Shown here in pieces: positions 15,492 to 24,142 of a DNA stretch of 64,000 nucleotides. A program made the translations under genes and the position numbers. This DNA is from an uncultured Lachnospiraceae bacterium (GTDB taxonomy: Bacteria > Bacillota > Clostridia > Lachnospirales > Lachnospiraceae). Location of the stretch: assembly GCA_910578175.1 (NCBI GenBank), contig CAJTPF010000003.1:1-64000 (forward strand), in the 5' to 3' direction. Position 1 is the first letter of the stretch. Every line of letters starts with the position of its first letter. The notes under the pieces were generated by a model. It ran no database searches and was not told where the DNA came from. It was given only the letters and a program-made list of their open reading frames with translations.

Positions 15492-18062
15492 ATGAAAAAC
15501 AAATTAAAACGCAACTTTAAATACAAAGTGCTGGGTATCGTCTTAACACTTTGTCTGGTTTGCGCAGGTCTTGCTTCCATTCCAAATACGGTTCATTATA
15601 CCACACAGGCAGGCGGCAACTACGGACTTGCAAACAATATACAGGACGGCACTGTTCTGCACTGTTTTGACTGGAAATACAATGACATTAAAAGCGAACT
15701 GCCTAATATAGCAGCCGCAGGTTTTACTTCGGTCCAGACATCACCTGCTCAGCCTGGCGCTAACTCAGGTGTTTGGTATTGGCTCTATCAGCCTCTTGGA
15801 TTTTATGTAGCTACAAATGATCTGGGAACAAAAGACGATCTTCGTTCTCTTTGTCAGGAAGCCGATAAATATGGTATCAAAGTAATCGTTGACGTTGTTG
15901 CCAACCATCTGGCCGGTGATCATTCCAATATCCAGAACGATCTGAAGGACAGACAGTTCTGGCATACATACGGTACCGTATCTAACTGGGCGGACCGCTA
16001 TCAGGTTACTCAGGGCGAGATCGGTATGCCTGACCTGAACAGTGAGCACAGCTATGTACAGCAGTGTGTAAGCAATTATATTAATGAACTGAAGAGTTTA
16101 GGAGTTGACGGTATCCGCTGGGATGCAGCAAAACACATCGGATTACCAAGTGAAAACTGTAACTTCTGGCCTGCAGTTACCGGACAGGGATTATATCATT
16201 ACGGCGAAATCCTTGTAGGTCCGGATGACCGTCAGAGCGGTAACGAAGGTTTAATGAAAGAATATACAAACTATATGACCGTTACAGACAGTTCTTACGG
16301 AAAAACGCTTCGTGATGCATTTAACTCCGGAACTGTTCCTTCTTCATTCGGTAACTGGTCTGCACGTGGAATTTCAAACAATAAACTGATCTACTGGGGT
16401 GAAAGTCACGATACATGGTCAAACAATAAAGACTGGGGATATTCCAATGCCATGAGCCAGAACGTAATTGACCGTGCATATGCGGTAGCAGCCAGCCGTA
16501 ACCAGGTATCAGCTTTATACTTCTCCCGTCCGGCTTCTGCCAATAAAGACAGTATCCGTGCAGGACAGAAAGGAAGCACACACTTTACAAGCAAAGAAGT
16601 TGCAGCAGTAAACCACTTCCACAATGCCATGATCGGACAGCCTGACTATTATACCACCGGCAATAACTGTGCCGTTGTATCCCGTCAGACAGGCGCCGTA
16701 ATCGTAGCCGGATCCGGCTGTAACTTTAATGTAACGGTACCAAACGGCGGAGGCACTACCAAACCTGGTACATATGTTGATGAGATCACCGGTGAAAAAT
16801 GGACGGTTACATCTACCACTATCTCCGGTAAGATCGGTTCCACCGGTATCGCTGTAATCTACAACCAGGATACTCCGATCCCAAATCCGGACCCAGAACC
16901 GGAAACAGATCCGACACCTAATCCGCCGGCAGCAGACGGAACCGTTTACTACAAAAACACAAACAACTGGAATAATGTTTATGCTTACTTCTGGAGCGAA
17001 AACAATGCGAAAATGACTACATGGCCGGGCGTTCAGATGACCAACGCCGGAGATAATGTATACAGTGTCGGAATTCCTTCCGATGCTACCCAGATTATCT
17101 TCAGCAACGGCGGAGACTTAAAAACAGACGATCTAACCCTTGCCGGAATGAATAAGATTTTTGAAAACGGAAACTGGTCTGATTATAAAGCAGTTGTGGA
17201 ACCGCCAACCGTTCCTGAGCAGCCGGCAGAGCCAACCGACAGTAATATTTTCTATCAGAACTCAAATAACTGGGATAAAGTCTATGCATATTACTGGAAC
17301 GATGACAACACCAAGATGACTACATGGCCGGGTGTTCAAATGGCAAAAGAGGGCGACGCATTCGGTACAAAGATTCCTGCTGATGCAAAATATATCATCT
17401 TCAGTAACGGCGGAAGTTCAAAAACCGATGACCTGACTCTTTCCGGTCTGAACAAACTTTATAATAACGGTACATGGACAGATTACGGTACACAGAAACC
17501 AGATCCTGATCCGGTCATACCAACCGATGATAATATCTTCTTCCAGAATACAAAGAACTGGAGTAATGTTTACGCTTACTACTGGAGCGATGACAACACC
17601 AAGATGACTACATGGCCGGGTGTACAGATGTCATCCAACGGAAACAACGTATTCGGTACAAAAATCCCTGCCGAAGCAAAATACATTATTTTCAGCAACG
17701 GCGGCGATTCAAAGACAGATGACCTGACTCTTTCCGGTCTGAATAAGATTTACAACAATGGTACATGGACAAATTACGGCACACCGACAGATCCGGAACC
17801 GGCAGGCAGCTACATCTACTACAAAAACACAAATAACTGGAACGATGTATATGCTTACTACTGGAGTGACAACAGTACAAAATTAACTACATGGCCGGGT
17901 GTTAAAATGACAAGTACAAGTAACGGCGTATACCGTATCGAAGTACCAACCGATGCAACATACATCATATTTAACAATGGCAACGGTTCACAGACCGGTG
18001 ACCTTACCATTAACGGAATGAACAAAATATACAATAACGGAAATTGGTCTGATTTTAAATAA
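15492..18062 (+). CDS. Secreted alpha-amylase, GH13 with four CBM26 modules
   Basis: An 856-residue secreted enzyme. A signal peptide (positive start, then VLGIVLTLCLVCAGLASIPN) precedes a GH13 domain at about residues 50-460. Catalytic residues are Asp211 in GIRWDAAKH (nucleophile), Glu239 in YGEILV (acid/base) and Asp307 in WGESHDTW, as in the AmyE-like subfamily. Four CBM26 starch-binding repeats follow, each with VYAYxW, TTWPGV, IIFSNGG and DLTLxG. Linkers are Pro/Asp/Glu-rich. There is no LPxTG or other cell-wall anchor, so it is released or held by its binding modules. It cleaves internal alpha-1,4 bonds in starch. Confidence 0.94.
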   Translation: MKNKLKRNFKYKVLGIVLTLCLVCAGLASIPNTVHYTTQAGGNYGLANNIQDGTVLHCFDWKYNDIKSELPNIAAAGFTSVQTSPAQPGANSGVWYWLYQPLGFYVATNDLGTKDDLRSLCQEADKYGIKVIVDVVANHLAGDHSNIQNDLKDRQFWHTYGTVSNWADRYQVTQGEIGMPDLNSEHSYVQQCVSNYINELKSLGVDGIRWDAAKHIGLPSENCNFWPAVTGQGLYHYGEILVGPDDRQSGNEGLMKEYTNYMTVTDSSYGKTLRDAFNSGTVPSSFGNWSARGISNNKLIYWGESHDTWSNNKDWGYSNAMSQNVIDRAYAVAASRNQVSALYFSRPASANKDSIRAGQKGSTHFTSKEVAAVNHFHNAMIGQPDYYTTGNNCAVVSRQTGAVIVAGSGCNFNVTVPNGGGTTKPGTYVDEITGEKWTVTSTTISGKIGSTGIAVIYNQDTPIPNPDPEPETDPTPNPPAADGTVYYKNTNNWNNVYAYFWSENNAKMTTWPGVQMTNAGDNVYSVGIPSDATQIIFSNGGDLKTDDLTLAGMNKIFENGNWSDYKAVVEPPTVPEQPAEPTDSNIFYQNSNNWDKVYAYYWNDDNTKMTTWPGVQMAKEGDAFGTKIPADAKYIIFSNGGSSKTDDLTLSGLNKLYNNGTWTDYGTQKPDPDPVIPTDDNIFFQNTKNWSNVYAYYWSDDNTKMTTWPGVQMSSNGNNVFGTKIPAEAKYIIFSNGGDSKTDDLTLSGLNKIYNNGTWTNYGTPTDPEPAGSYIYYKNTNNWNDVYAYYWSDNSTKLTTWPGVKMTSTSNGVYRIEVPTDATYIIFNNGNGSQTGDLTINGMNKIYNNGNWSDFK
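16930..18060 (+). repeat. Four tandem CBM26-coding repeats
   Basis: Four imperfect repeats of about 250-260 bases each, starting near 16930, 17240, 17527 and 17802. Repeats two and three are closest, sharing long identical stretches around the TTWPGVQM codons, which suggests recent duplication. Such repeats can recombine and change module number. Confidence 0.85.
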
Positions 18063-18090
18063 CCGGAATCAAATTTCCTGACAAAAACAA

Positions 18091-18137
18091 GGGCGCTGCG
18101 ATCATTAAAACAATGATTTAGCAGCGCCCGCTTTATT
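18091..18137 (+). terminator. Amylase terminator
   Basis: GGGCGCTGC (18091-18099) pairs perfectly with GCAGCGCCC (18121-18129), with further pairing of ATCATT/AATGAT inside, followed by a short T-containing tail. It lies 30 bases after the amylase stop. Confidence 0.85.
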
Positions 18138-18190
18138 AACTTTTCGCAACAATAACAGCAAACAACAAAAGATCCATTTTCATATACAGA

Positions 18191-18574
18191 TTAGTTTAAA
18201 TCATCTTCTTCATCCATATCGTCATAAGACATAAACTCTCTGCCCGATACCCGCTTTCTCGTACGCTCTTTTTCCACCATATCGGAAAGCATATTCCGAA
18301 CCTTATCCGCATTCTTTATACGTGCCAGATAAAATATAGGAGTTGTTTTGTCCGCTGAATTACATTTTATTGTACCAAGGCCAAAGATCCTCTGTATCAA
18401 CGGTTTTTCAAGGGTGTTATCCATAATTCTGTATAACCGGATTTCTTCTTCCTTTTTATTTAAAAATCCGGTGCATATCTGAATTTTATCTTCCATCAGT
18501 TTATATTTTGTAAATGTCCAGGGCAATCCGAAAATAATTCTTTTTCTGTCCTGCCAAACAATCTTATCTGCCAT
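18191..18574 (-). CDS. Small PH-like (bPH2) domain protein
   Basis: A protein of about 127 residues. WQDRKRIIFGLPWTFTKYKL, KIQICTGFLNKKEEEIRLYRIMDN and IQRIFGLGTIKC match the bacterial PH-like fold of the YdbS/bPH2 type. Here it lacks membrane spans, which is unusual because these domains are often membrane-linked. The C-terminus is acidic. The ATG at 18574 follows AAGGAAGGG and is preferred over 18598. It sits 20 bases after phosphoglucomutase and is probably co-transcribed; its role is unknown. Confidence 0.7.
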   Translation of the reverse strand: MADKIVWQDRKRIIFGLPWTFTKYKLMEDKIQICTGFLNKKEEEIRLYRIMDNTLEKPLIQRIFGLGTIKCNSADKTTPIFYLARIKNADKVRNMLSDMVEKERTRKRVSGREFMSYDDMDEEDDLN

Positions 18575-18594
18575 AGATATCCCTTCCTTTCCGA

Positions 18595-20331
18595 TCATGC
18601 TAACATGGAATTGATCATGTCAATCACTTCCCTGCCCAATTCTGCGGAAAGTGCATTGGCATCCTCCAGGGAAGTTCCTTTCACACCATAATAGAATTTT
18701 ACCTTCGGCTCCGTACCGGACGGACGGACGCAAAGCCATGCGTTATCTTCCAGATCATAATATAATACATTCGAAGACGGCAAACCGGTAGGTTTTACTT
18801 CACCGGTCGTCATGTCACGAACCGTATCCAGTTTATAATCCCTTGCCGAAAGCACCTTATACTTTCCAAACTTCTCCGGTGTATTATTTCTCAATGTATC
18901 CAGAATCTCCTGAATCTTTTTAAGACCTTCGATTCCTTTTAATGTAATGGACTGGATATCATCCTTATAATAGCCATATGTTTCATACATCGCCATCATA
19001 GCATCCCAAAGGGTCATATTCTTTGTCTTATAGTATGCTGCAGCCTCACACAGAGCCATGGTTGCCACAATGGCATCCTTATCTCTGGCATGGGTGCCGA
19101 TCAGACAACCGTAGCTTTCTTCAAATCCAAAAAGGTATTCTCCCTTTCCGCTCTGTTCAAAGCCAAGAATCTGCTGTCCGATATATTTAAATCCGGTCAG
19201 CACTTCAATCAGTTTTACACCGTAATGCCTTGCAATGGCATCCGCCATATTAGTGGTAACAATTGTTTTGATCAATGCGCCGTCTTCCGGCAGTCCGTTC
19301 AATTCTTTCATCTGGCCAATCTCATAATCCGCCAGCAGACAGCCGGACATATTACCGGTCAGCGTAATATAATCACCGGTCTTGCTGTCCTTTACATACA
19401 CACCCAGACGGTCGGCATCCGGATCTGTCGCCAGTACCAGATCGGCATCCTTCTCTTTTGCAAGCCTTAATGCCAGTTCAAAAGCCTCCGCAGCTTCCGG
19501 GTTTGGATAACTGACGGTTGGAAATTCACCGTCCGGCAATTCCTGCTCCGGTACCACATACACATTTTCAAATCCCAGTTCCTTCAGAATTCTTCTGGCC
19601 GGAATATTTCCGGTACCATGAAGAGGTGTATAAACGATCTTAATATCTTTCTGTGCCGCATCTATGCAATCCTGATGCTTCACCTGCTTTTTCAGTTCGG
19701 CAATATATTTATCATCTACTTCCGCACCAATCACATGATATAATCCCGACTGAACTGCATCCGCCTTATCCATGGTCTTAAGAGAGGCAAAATCCGTAAC
19801 AGCTTTTACTTCAGCCATAATTCCGGTATCATGAGGCGGTGTGATCTGGGCACCATCCTCCCAGTATACTTTATAACCGTTATATTCCGGCGGATTATGG
19901 CTTGCAGTGATATTTATTCCTGCAATACATTTTAGTTCACGAACCGCAAATGACAATTCCGGTGTTGGACGGAGACTTTCAAATACAAAAGCTTTAATAC
20001 CGTTTGCATTCAAACAAAGCGCGGCCACATCTGCAAATTCCGGAGACATCCTTCTGGAATCATAAGCAATCGCCACTCCTTTTTCAGCGCCGCCTACTTT
20101 AAGAATATAGTTGGCAAGACCCTGTGTCGCCTTTCGGACGGTATAAATATTCATTCTGTTAATTCCTGCACCGATGATACCTCTTAAGCCTGCAGTGCCA
20201 AATTCCAATTCCTGATAGAATCTCTCTTTAATTTCATTCTCATCATCACGAATTGCTGTCAATTCAGCCTTTGTAGCTTCATCAAAACAAGAATTGCCCA
20301 ACCATTCTTCATAAAGTTCTTTGTAGTTCAT
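18595..20331 (-). CDS. pgcA: Alpha-phosphoglucomutase
   Basis: A 578-residue phosphohexomutase that interconverts glucose-1-phosphate and glucose-6-phosphate. Motifs are TASHNPPEYNGYKVY (phosphoserine loop, near residue 143), DPDADRLG (metal binding), GFKYIG and GFEES (sugar binding), and RPSGTEPK (phosphate binding). Length and motif order match B. subtilis PgcA (581 residues). It links starch or glycogen breakdown to glycolysis and supplies glucose-1-phosphate for glycan synthesis, which fits the neighbouring amylase. Confidence 0.95.
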   Translation of the reverse strand: MNYKELYEEWLGNSCFDEATKAELTAIRDDENEIKERFYQELEFGTAGLRGIIGAGINRMNIYTVRKATQGLANYILKVGGAEKGVAIAYDSRRMSPEFADVAALCLNANGIKAFVFESLRPTPELSFAVRELKCIAGINITASHNPPEYNGYKVYWEDGAQITPPHDTGIMAEVKAVTDFASLKTMDKADAVQSGLYHVIGAEVDDKYIAELKKQVKHQDCIDAAQKDIKIVYTPLHGTGNIPARRILKELGFENVYVVPEQELPDGEFPTVSYPNPEAAEAFELALRLAKEKDADLVLATDPDADRLGVYVKDSKTGDYITLTGNMSGCLLADYEIGQMKELNGLPEDGALIKTIVTTNMADAIARHYGVKLIEVLTGFKYIGQQILGFEQSGKGEYLFGFEESYGCLIGTHARDKDAIVATMALCEAAAYYKTKNMTLWDAMMAMYETYGYYKDDIQSITLKGIEGLKKIQEILDTLRNNTPEKFGKYKVLSARDYKLDTVRDMTTGEVKPTGLPSSNVLYYDLEDNAWLCVRPSGTEPKVKFYYGVKGTSLEDANALSAELGREVIDMINSMLA

Positions 20332-20412
20332 TGTTTTACCTCCTGTATTGAAATCCTATGCGGTTTCAGTTTCCATATCAATATTAATTCATTTTTATTC
20401 TTAACCGTCCAA

Positions 20413-21657
20413 TCACTTCAAAAAGTCTGATATTATTCCATACCAGGCGCTTTCATAATCGTAAGTCGTTGTTTCATCCGTCAACGAACCAAAACTCCTT
20501 TTTCTGGTCGTTGTCTCCGGATTCATTTTTCTGGTAGTCGTTTCATCCTTTGTATCATCTTTGTCTTCTTTTGACGTAGTGGTCTCCTCCGTGGCCTGTG
20601 CAGAGGTTTCTCCGTTCTCGATCAATGAAATATCATATTCCGTCAGAATACTCTGAATATTTATTGTTTCTTTATAAGTATTATAACCGTCTTTTTTAAT
20701 GATCACGGAGTGATTTCCATATGGCAGATCCACAAGCGCAGAATAATCCGTTTTCTTTCCGTCAATCTCAAGTTCCGCATCCGATGGAGTGATCTTAAAC
20801 TGTACACTGCCGTATCGTACCGCTTCACTTTGAAAATCTGTCAGATTAATCCGTATTTCCTCATTTTCCCCCACCTGAATCTCCTTGGAACCGGTGGTAT
20901 CATCTTTTGTAACGGTCAATACATAAGAGCCTGCCGGAACCGGAATCACCATATTTTCGGTTATGACTTTTACGATCTTCGAACCAATCTCCACAAATCC
21001 GCCTTCAAAAAAAGCAGTACTGTCCAGCCGTACATTTCCATGCCCGGCAGTAACGAGAATGGAATCGATCTGCTTGTCTCTTCCTTTCAGAGTTATAACA
21101 TCTACCGGTGCTAATTTATCAATGTCTGCGATCCTTCCGTCCTGAATCACTACCAGATTTTCCGTATAATTGTATTTCTGGCTTCCCACAGTAACGGATT
21201 TTTTCTCTGTATCTATGGTAAAATTTGTAGCGCCGCTGTATTCCCATTCTTTTTCGGAAGCCCGGACTGCTGTAAGTTTCTTATTCACATCGGAATATTC
21301 TATCTCCACAACTTCGCCAATACTGAGCTGTTCTATTAAAATCGGTTTTCCATATCGATTGACAACATTGGTTCCTCCATTATAGCTATATACAACTTTT
21401 TTTGCCGTATCCAGCATTTGAACCGTACATGTCTGCTGTTCGGTATCAATATCCAGCATGATACCTGTCAGTCCCCACATATTCTTATCCTGCGCTATAC
21501 CGGAAGGCGATTCCGAGGATGCCGTAGGCATGATCGCTATATCTTTCCCTCCGCTGATGGATGGCTGCCTGCTGCCACTGCCGGATGCACAGCCGCCAAG
21601 TAATGCCGCCGTACATAACAGACAAAACGATATGGTACCAATAACTTTTGTACGCAT
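20413..21657 (-). CDS. PEGA-domain lipoprotein
   Basis: A 414-residue lipoprotein. The signal ends in a lipobox (LLGGCAS) with the lipidated Cys near residue 23. Two beta-rich segments follow (about 60-230), then a PEGA domain near residues 285-345 (VQFKITPSDAELEIDGKKTD, YGNHSVIIKKDGY), a surface-exposed beta fold. The C-terminal 75 residues are rich in Thr, Glu and Asp. It is probably an extracellular structural or binding protein; no enzyme motif is visible. Confidence 0.8.
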   Translation of the reverse strand: MRTKVIGTISFCLLCTAALLGGCASGSGSRQPSISGGKDIAIMPTASSESPSGIAQDKNMWGLTGIMLDIDTEQQTCTVQMLDTAKKVVYSYNGGTNVVNRYGKPILIEQLSIGEVVEIEYSDVNKKLTAVRASEKEWEYSGATNFTIDTEKKSVTVGSQKYNYTENLVVIQDGRIADIDKLAPVDVITLKGRDKQIDSILVTAGHGNVRLDSTAFFEGGFVEIGSKIVKVITENMVIPVPAGSYVLTVTKDDTTGSKEIQVGENEEIRINLTDFQSEAVRYGSVQFKITPSDAELEIDGKKTDYSALVDLPYGNHSVIIKKDGYNTYKETINIQSILTEYDISLIENGETSAQATEETTTSKEDKDDTKDETTTRKMNPETTTRKRSFGSLTDETTTYDYESAWYGIISDFLK

Positions 21658-21781
21658 GAAACCTCTCCTTAGTCAATCCGTTAGCCTTCATAACGGATTT
21701 ATTATATAATATTTATTCCGTAAAGTCAAAAACTAAACGTATTATTCATTAAAATGTAATAATTTGTAATTTTAAAATGAT

Positions 21782-22786
21782 TTACAAATATGACAGACTC
21801 TGTATAAATTTTTCCCTGTCACTATCCTGGCGGATGACCGTCTTTAATTTTTCAATATCTTTATCCGGAATCCATGCCTTTCCGCTATTATAATAATGGC
21901 TCAATATCTTCCAGTATTTTTCGGGATATGACAGACAGATCCTCAGAAAATTTAATTCCGTACTGCTGATCTTTCTTACTTTGGAATATTCAGATATCAG
22001 TTTATGCCCCAGTTCCCTGTTCCATCCGTGCTTTTCCATCACTTTTCTGAGAAAATCATATAAATCTTTCATTTGAATATCTGATTTACAGTGTTCGAAA
22101 TTTGTAAGAAACGCTCCGTCATCACATAACAAAATATTATGATAATTAAAGGCCCCATGAATCATACTTCCTTTATCTGCCGCCTCTTTTGCCATCTCTA
22201 CATAGGAATCCACACTGCATTCCGATGCCAGAGCCAGCGCCCTGTCATAAAACAGATTAAAACTGTTCAATACCATTAATTCAAACTCGTTTTTCCGGTT
22301 TTTCCGACGGATAAAATTCCGACACCGTCTCAATTCCCGGTTATGCTTTTCGAACTCCTCACTGACAGCTTTGACAGCATTGGAATTCCTTTCCTCATTT
22401 TCTTTATCTGCCATTTTCATAAATTCAGCCGACGTATTGTGAAAAACCGCCAATGCCGATACCGCCTTATATAACATCTGGACATTCCGTACTTCACAGT
22501 CCTTTGCCGGATACCATTTCTTCAGGATATATTTTGTTCCGTCCAGATCTTCACTGATCAGATTACCAGCCTGATTTCTGATCGGATAATCAACATACAG
22601 GGAGCTGTTATCGCTTATTTCATTCAACAGTCTTTCTTCTAATTCCAAATGCTTTACTGTTCCCCTGAACTCTTTGATCAGATAATATCCATTATCCGTA
22701 TCCAATAAAAATGCTCCCTTTGCCCGACTGCTTTTATTTACCTGAATTCCATATTGTTCAAGAACGGCAATCCCCTTATCATTCAC
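21782..22786 (-). CDS. CotS-like phosphotransferase-fold protein
   Basis: A 334-residue protein of the CotS/aminoglycoside phosphotransferase-like fold. The N-lobe has YYLIKEFRGTVKHLELEERL with the candidate ATP-binding Lys. The C-lobe MIHGAFNYHNILLCDDGAFL takes the place of the Brenner motif (usually HGDxxxxN), with Ala replacing the catalytic Asp position, then LTNFEHCKSDIQMKDL in place of IDFE. These changes suggest weak or lost kinase activity, as in several spore-coat CotS proteins. It lies 21 bases after cca in the same direction. Confidence 0.75.
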   Translation of the reverse strand: MNDKGIAVLEQYGIQVNKSSRAKGAFLLDTDNGYYLIKEFRGTVKHLELEERLLNEISDNSSLYVDYPIRNQAGNLISEDLDGTKYILKKWYPAKDCEVRNVQMLYKAVSALAVFHNTSAEFMKMADKENEERNSNAVKAVSEEFEKHNRELRRCRNFIRRKNRKNEFELMVLNSFNLFYDRALALASECSVDSYVEMAKEAADKGSMIHGAFNYHNILLCDDGAFLTNFEHCKSDIQMKDLYDFLRKVMEKHGWNRELGHKLISEYSKVRKISSTELNFLRICLSYPEKYWKILSHYYNSGKAWIPDKDIEKLKTVIRQDSDREKFIQSLSYL

Positions 22787-22807
22787 TCAAAATACCTCCC
22801 TGCTCGA

Positions 22808-24097
22808 TCAACTGTTATTACCGCTGATTTCTTCCGATATGTTATTGTATGAGTGATGATTCTTAAATATGTTAATCAGTTTATCCCTTTCATTTAGCTC
22901 CGGATCATCCAGCACCAGATAAAGCAGCCGGTTCAATTCCTCCCCGATCTTTCCTCCACGCGGTACTCCCAGTTCTATCAGATCTCTGCCGTTTATCTGC
23001 AGCATCTTCATGGAAATACACTGTTTTTTTTCAATGATCTCCCTGTAATATCCCTCCCACATCCGAATATCATTCTGACTGAATCTTTTCCCGGAAACGG
23101 GACACCCTGCAAAATATTTCATAAATAAGATGTAATGCCCGTAAATATCTTCACCGGTTTCATAAATGTCCCGCCGGATACCGGACAGCGTAAGAGGAAT
23201 ATCTTTTTTTGCTGCCTCTACCAGTCTGGAAACCATATCCACTGTTTTGTTATCAAATCTAAGTTCTTTTAAAATGTGGGCGCTTTTCTTCCTGTCACTC
23301 ATGCACAGGAGCGCTGCCCATCTCAGATAGTGGTCCTTCTCCATGCAGGACAACAGATTTATTATATCATTGCCGTTTCCCAGAGCCATTATCCGGTCCA
23401 GTTCCGGAAAGACAACTTTACTTACGCCGGTTTCATATGCAATTATCAGTTTTTCCGGATGAGAGGACATCAGTAATTTTTCCAATTCTGCCTGAATCCT
23501 CTCTTTGCTGATCTTACGGAGATTTCCGGCAAGAACAGCCACAGCCTTTCTTGTCTCATCCTCAATCTCAAAATCAAGCCCTGCTGCAAAACGTATGGCC
23601 CGGAGTATTCTTAAAGCATCCTCGTTAAAACGGTCAGACGGATTTCCCACACACCGGATACGCCTGCACCGGATATCTCCGATTCCGTCAAACGCATCCA
23701 CAAGACCATGAATATGATTATACGCCATAGCATTAATCGTAAAATCTCTTCTCCGTAAATCTTCAACCAGATTTCCGGTAAATTCTACATTCTTCGGATG
23801 CCGTCCGTCCTCATACTCTCCGTCAATCCGGTATGTAGTCACCTCATATCCCGTATGATCCAGCATGACAGTTACGGTCCCATGAGCAATACCTGTATCT
23901 ATGGTTTTACGAAATAGCCGCTTCACCGCTTCGGGTTTTGCTGACGTAGTGATATCCCAGTCATTGGGCGTTCTCCCCAACACTGCATCCCTGACGCAGC
24001 CGCCGACGGCATATGCCTCGTACCCGTGTTCCATCAAAGTTTTCAGAATCCGTTCAACTGATTCCGGAATCCGTATATTTATCATCATATCAGTCAT
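22808..24097 (-). CDS. cca: CCA tRNA nucleotidyltransferase
   Basis: A 429-residue class II nucleotidyltransferase that adds or repairs the 3' CCA of tRNA. The head domain has YAVGGCVRDAVLGRTPNDWD with the metal-binding DWD near residues 45-47. RRDFTINAMAYN follows, then EDALRILRAIRFAAGLDFEI, the RNA-binding neck. There is no clear HD phosphohydrolase motif, although length and C-terminal half fit the bacterial family. The acting site is the cytoplasm. Confidence 0.93.
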   Translation of the reverse strand: MTDMMINIRIPESVERILKTLMEHGYEAYAVGGCVRDAVLGRTPNDWDITTSAKPEAVKRLFRKTIDTGIAHGTVTVMLDHTGYEVTTYRIDGEYEDGRHPKNVEFTGNLVEDLRRRDFTINAMAYNHIHGLVDAFDGIGDIRCRRIRCVGNPSDRFNEDALRILRAIRFAAGLDFEIEDETRKAVAVLAGNLRKISKERIQAELEKLLMSSHPEKLIIAYETGVSKVVFPELDRIMALGNGNDIINLLSCMEKDHYLRWAALLCMSDRKKSAHILKELRFDNKTVDMVSRLVEAAKKDIPLTLSGIRRDIYETGEDIYGHYILFMKYFAGCPVSGKRFSQNDIRMWEGYYREIIEKKQCISMKMLQINGRDLIELGVPRGGKIGEELNRLLYLVLDDPELNERDKLINIFKNHHSYNNISEEISGNNS

Positions 24098-24142
24098 TCT
24101 GGTTCAATTTCCTTTCCAACTGTCTCCCAGGCCCGCTTAATT

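Noticed and set aside
15281..15520. 79-residue plus-strand frame before the amylase
   Set aside because: It overlaps the amylase start in another frame and lacks a good ribosome binding site; the amylase start with its signal peptide is far better supported.
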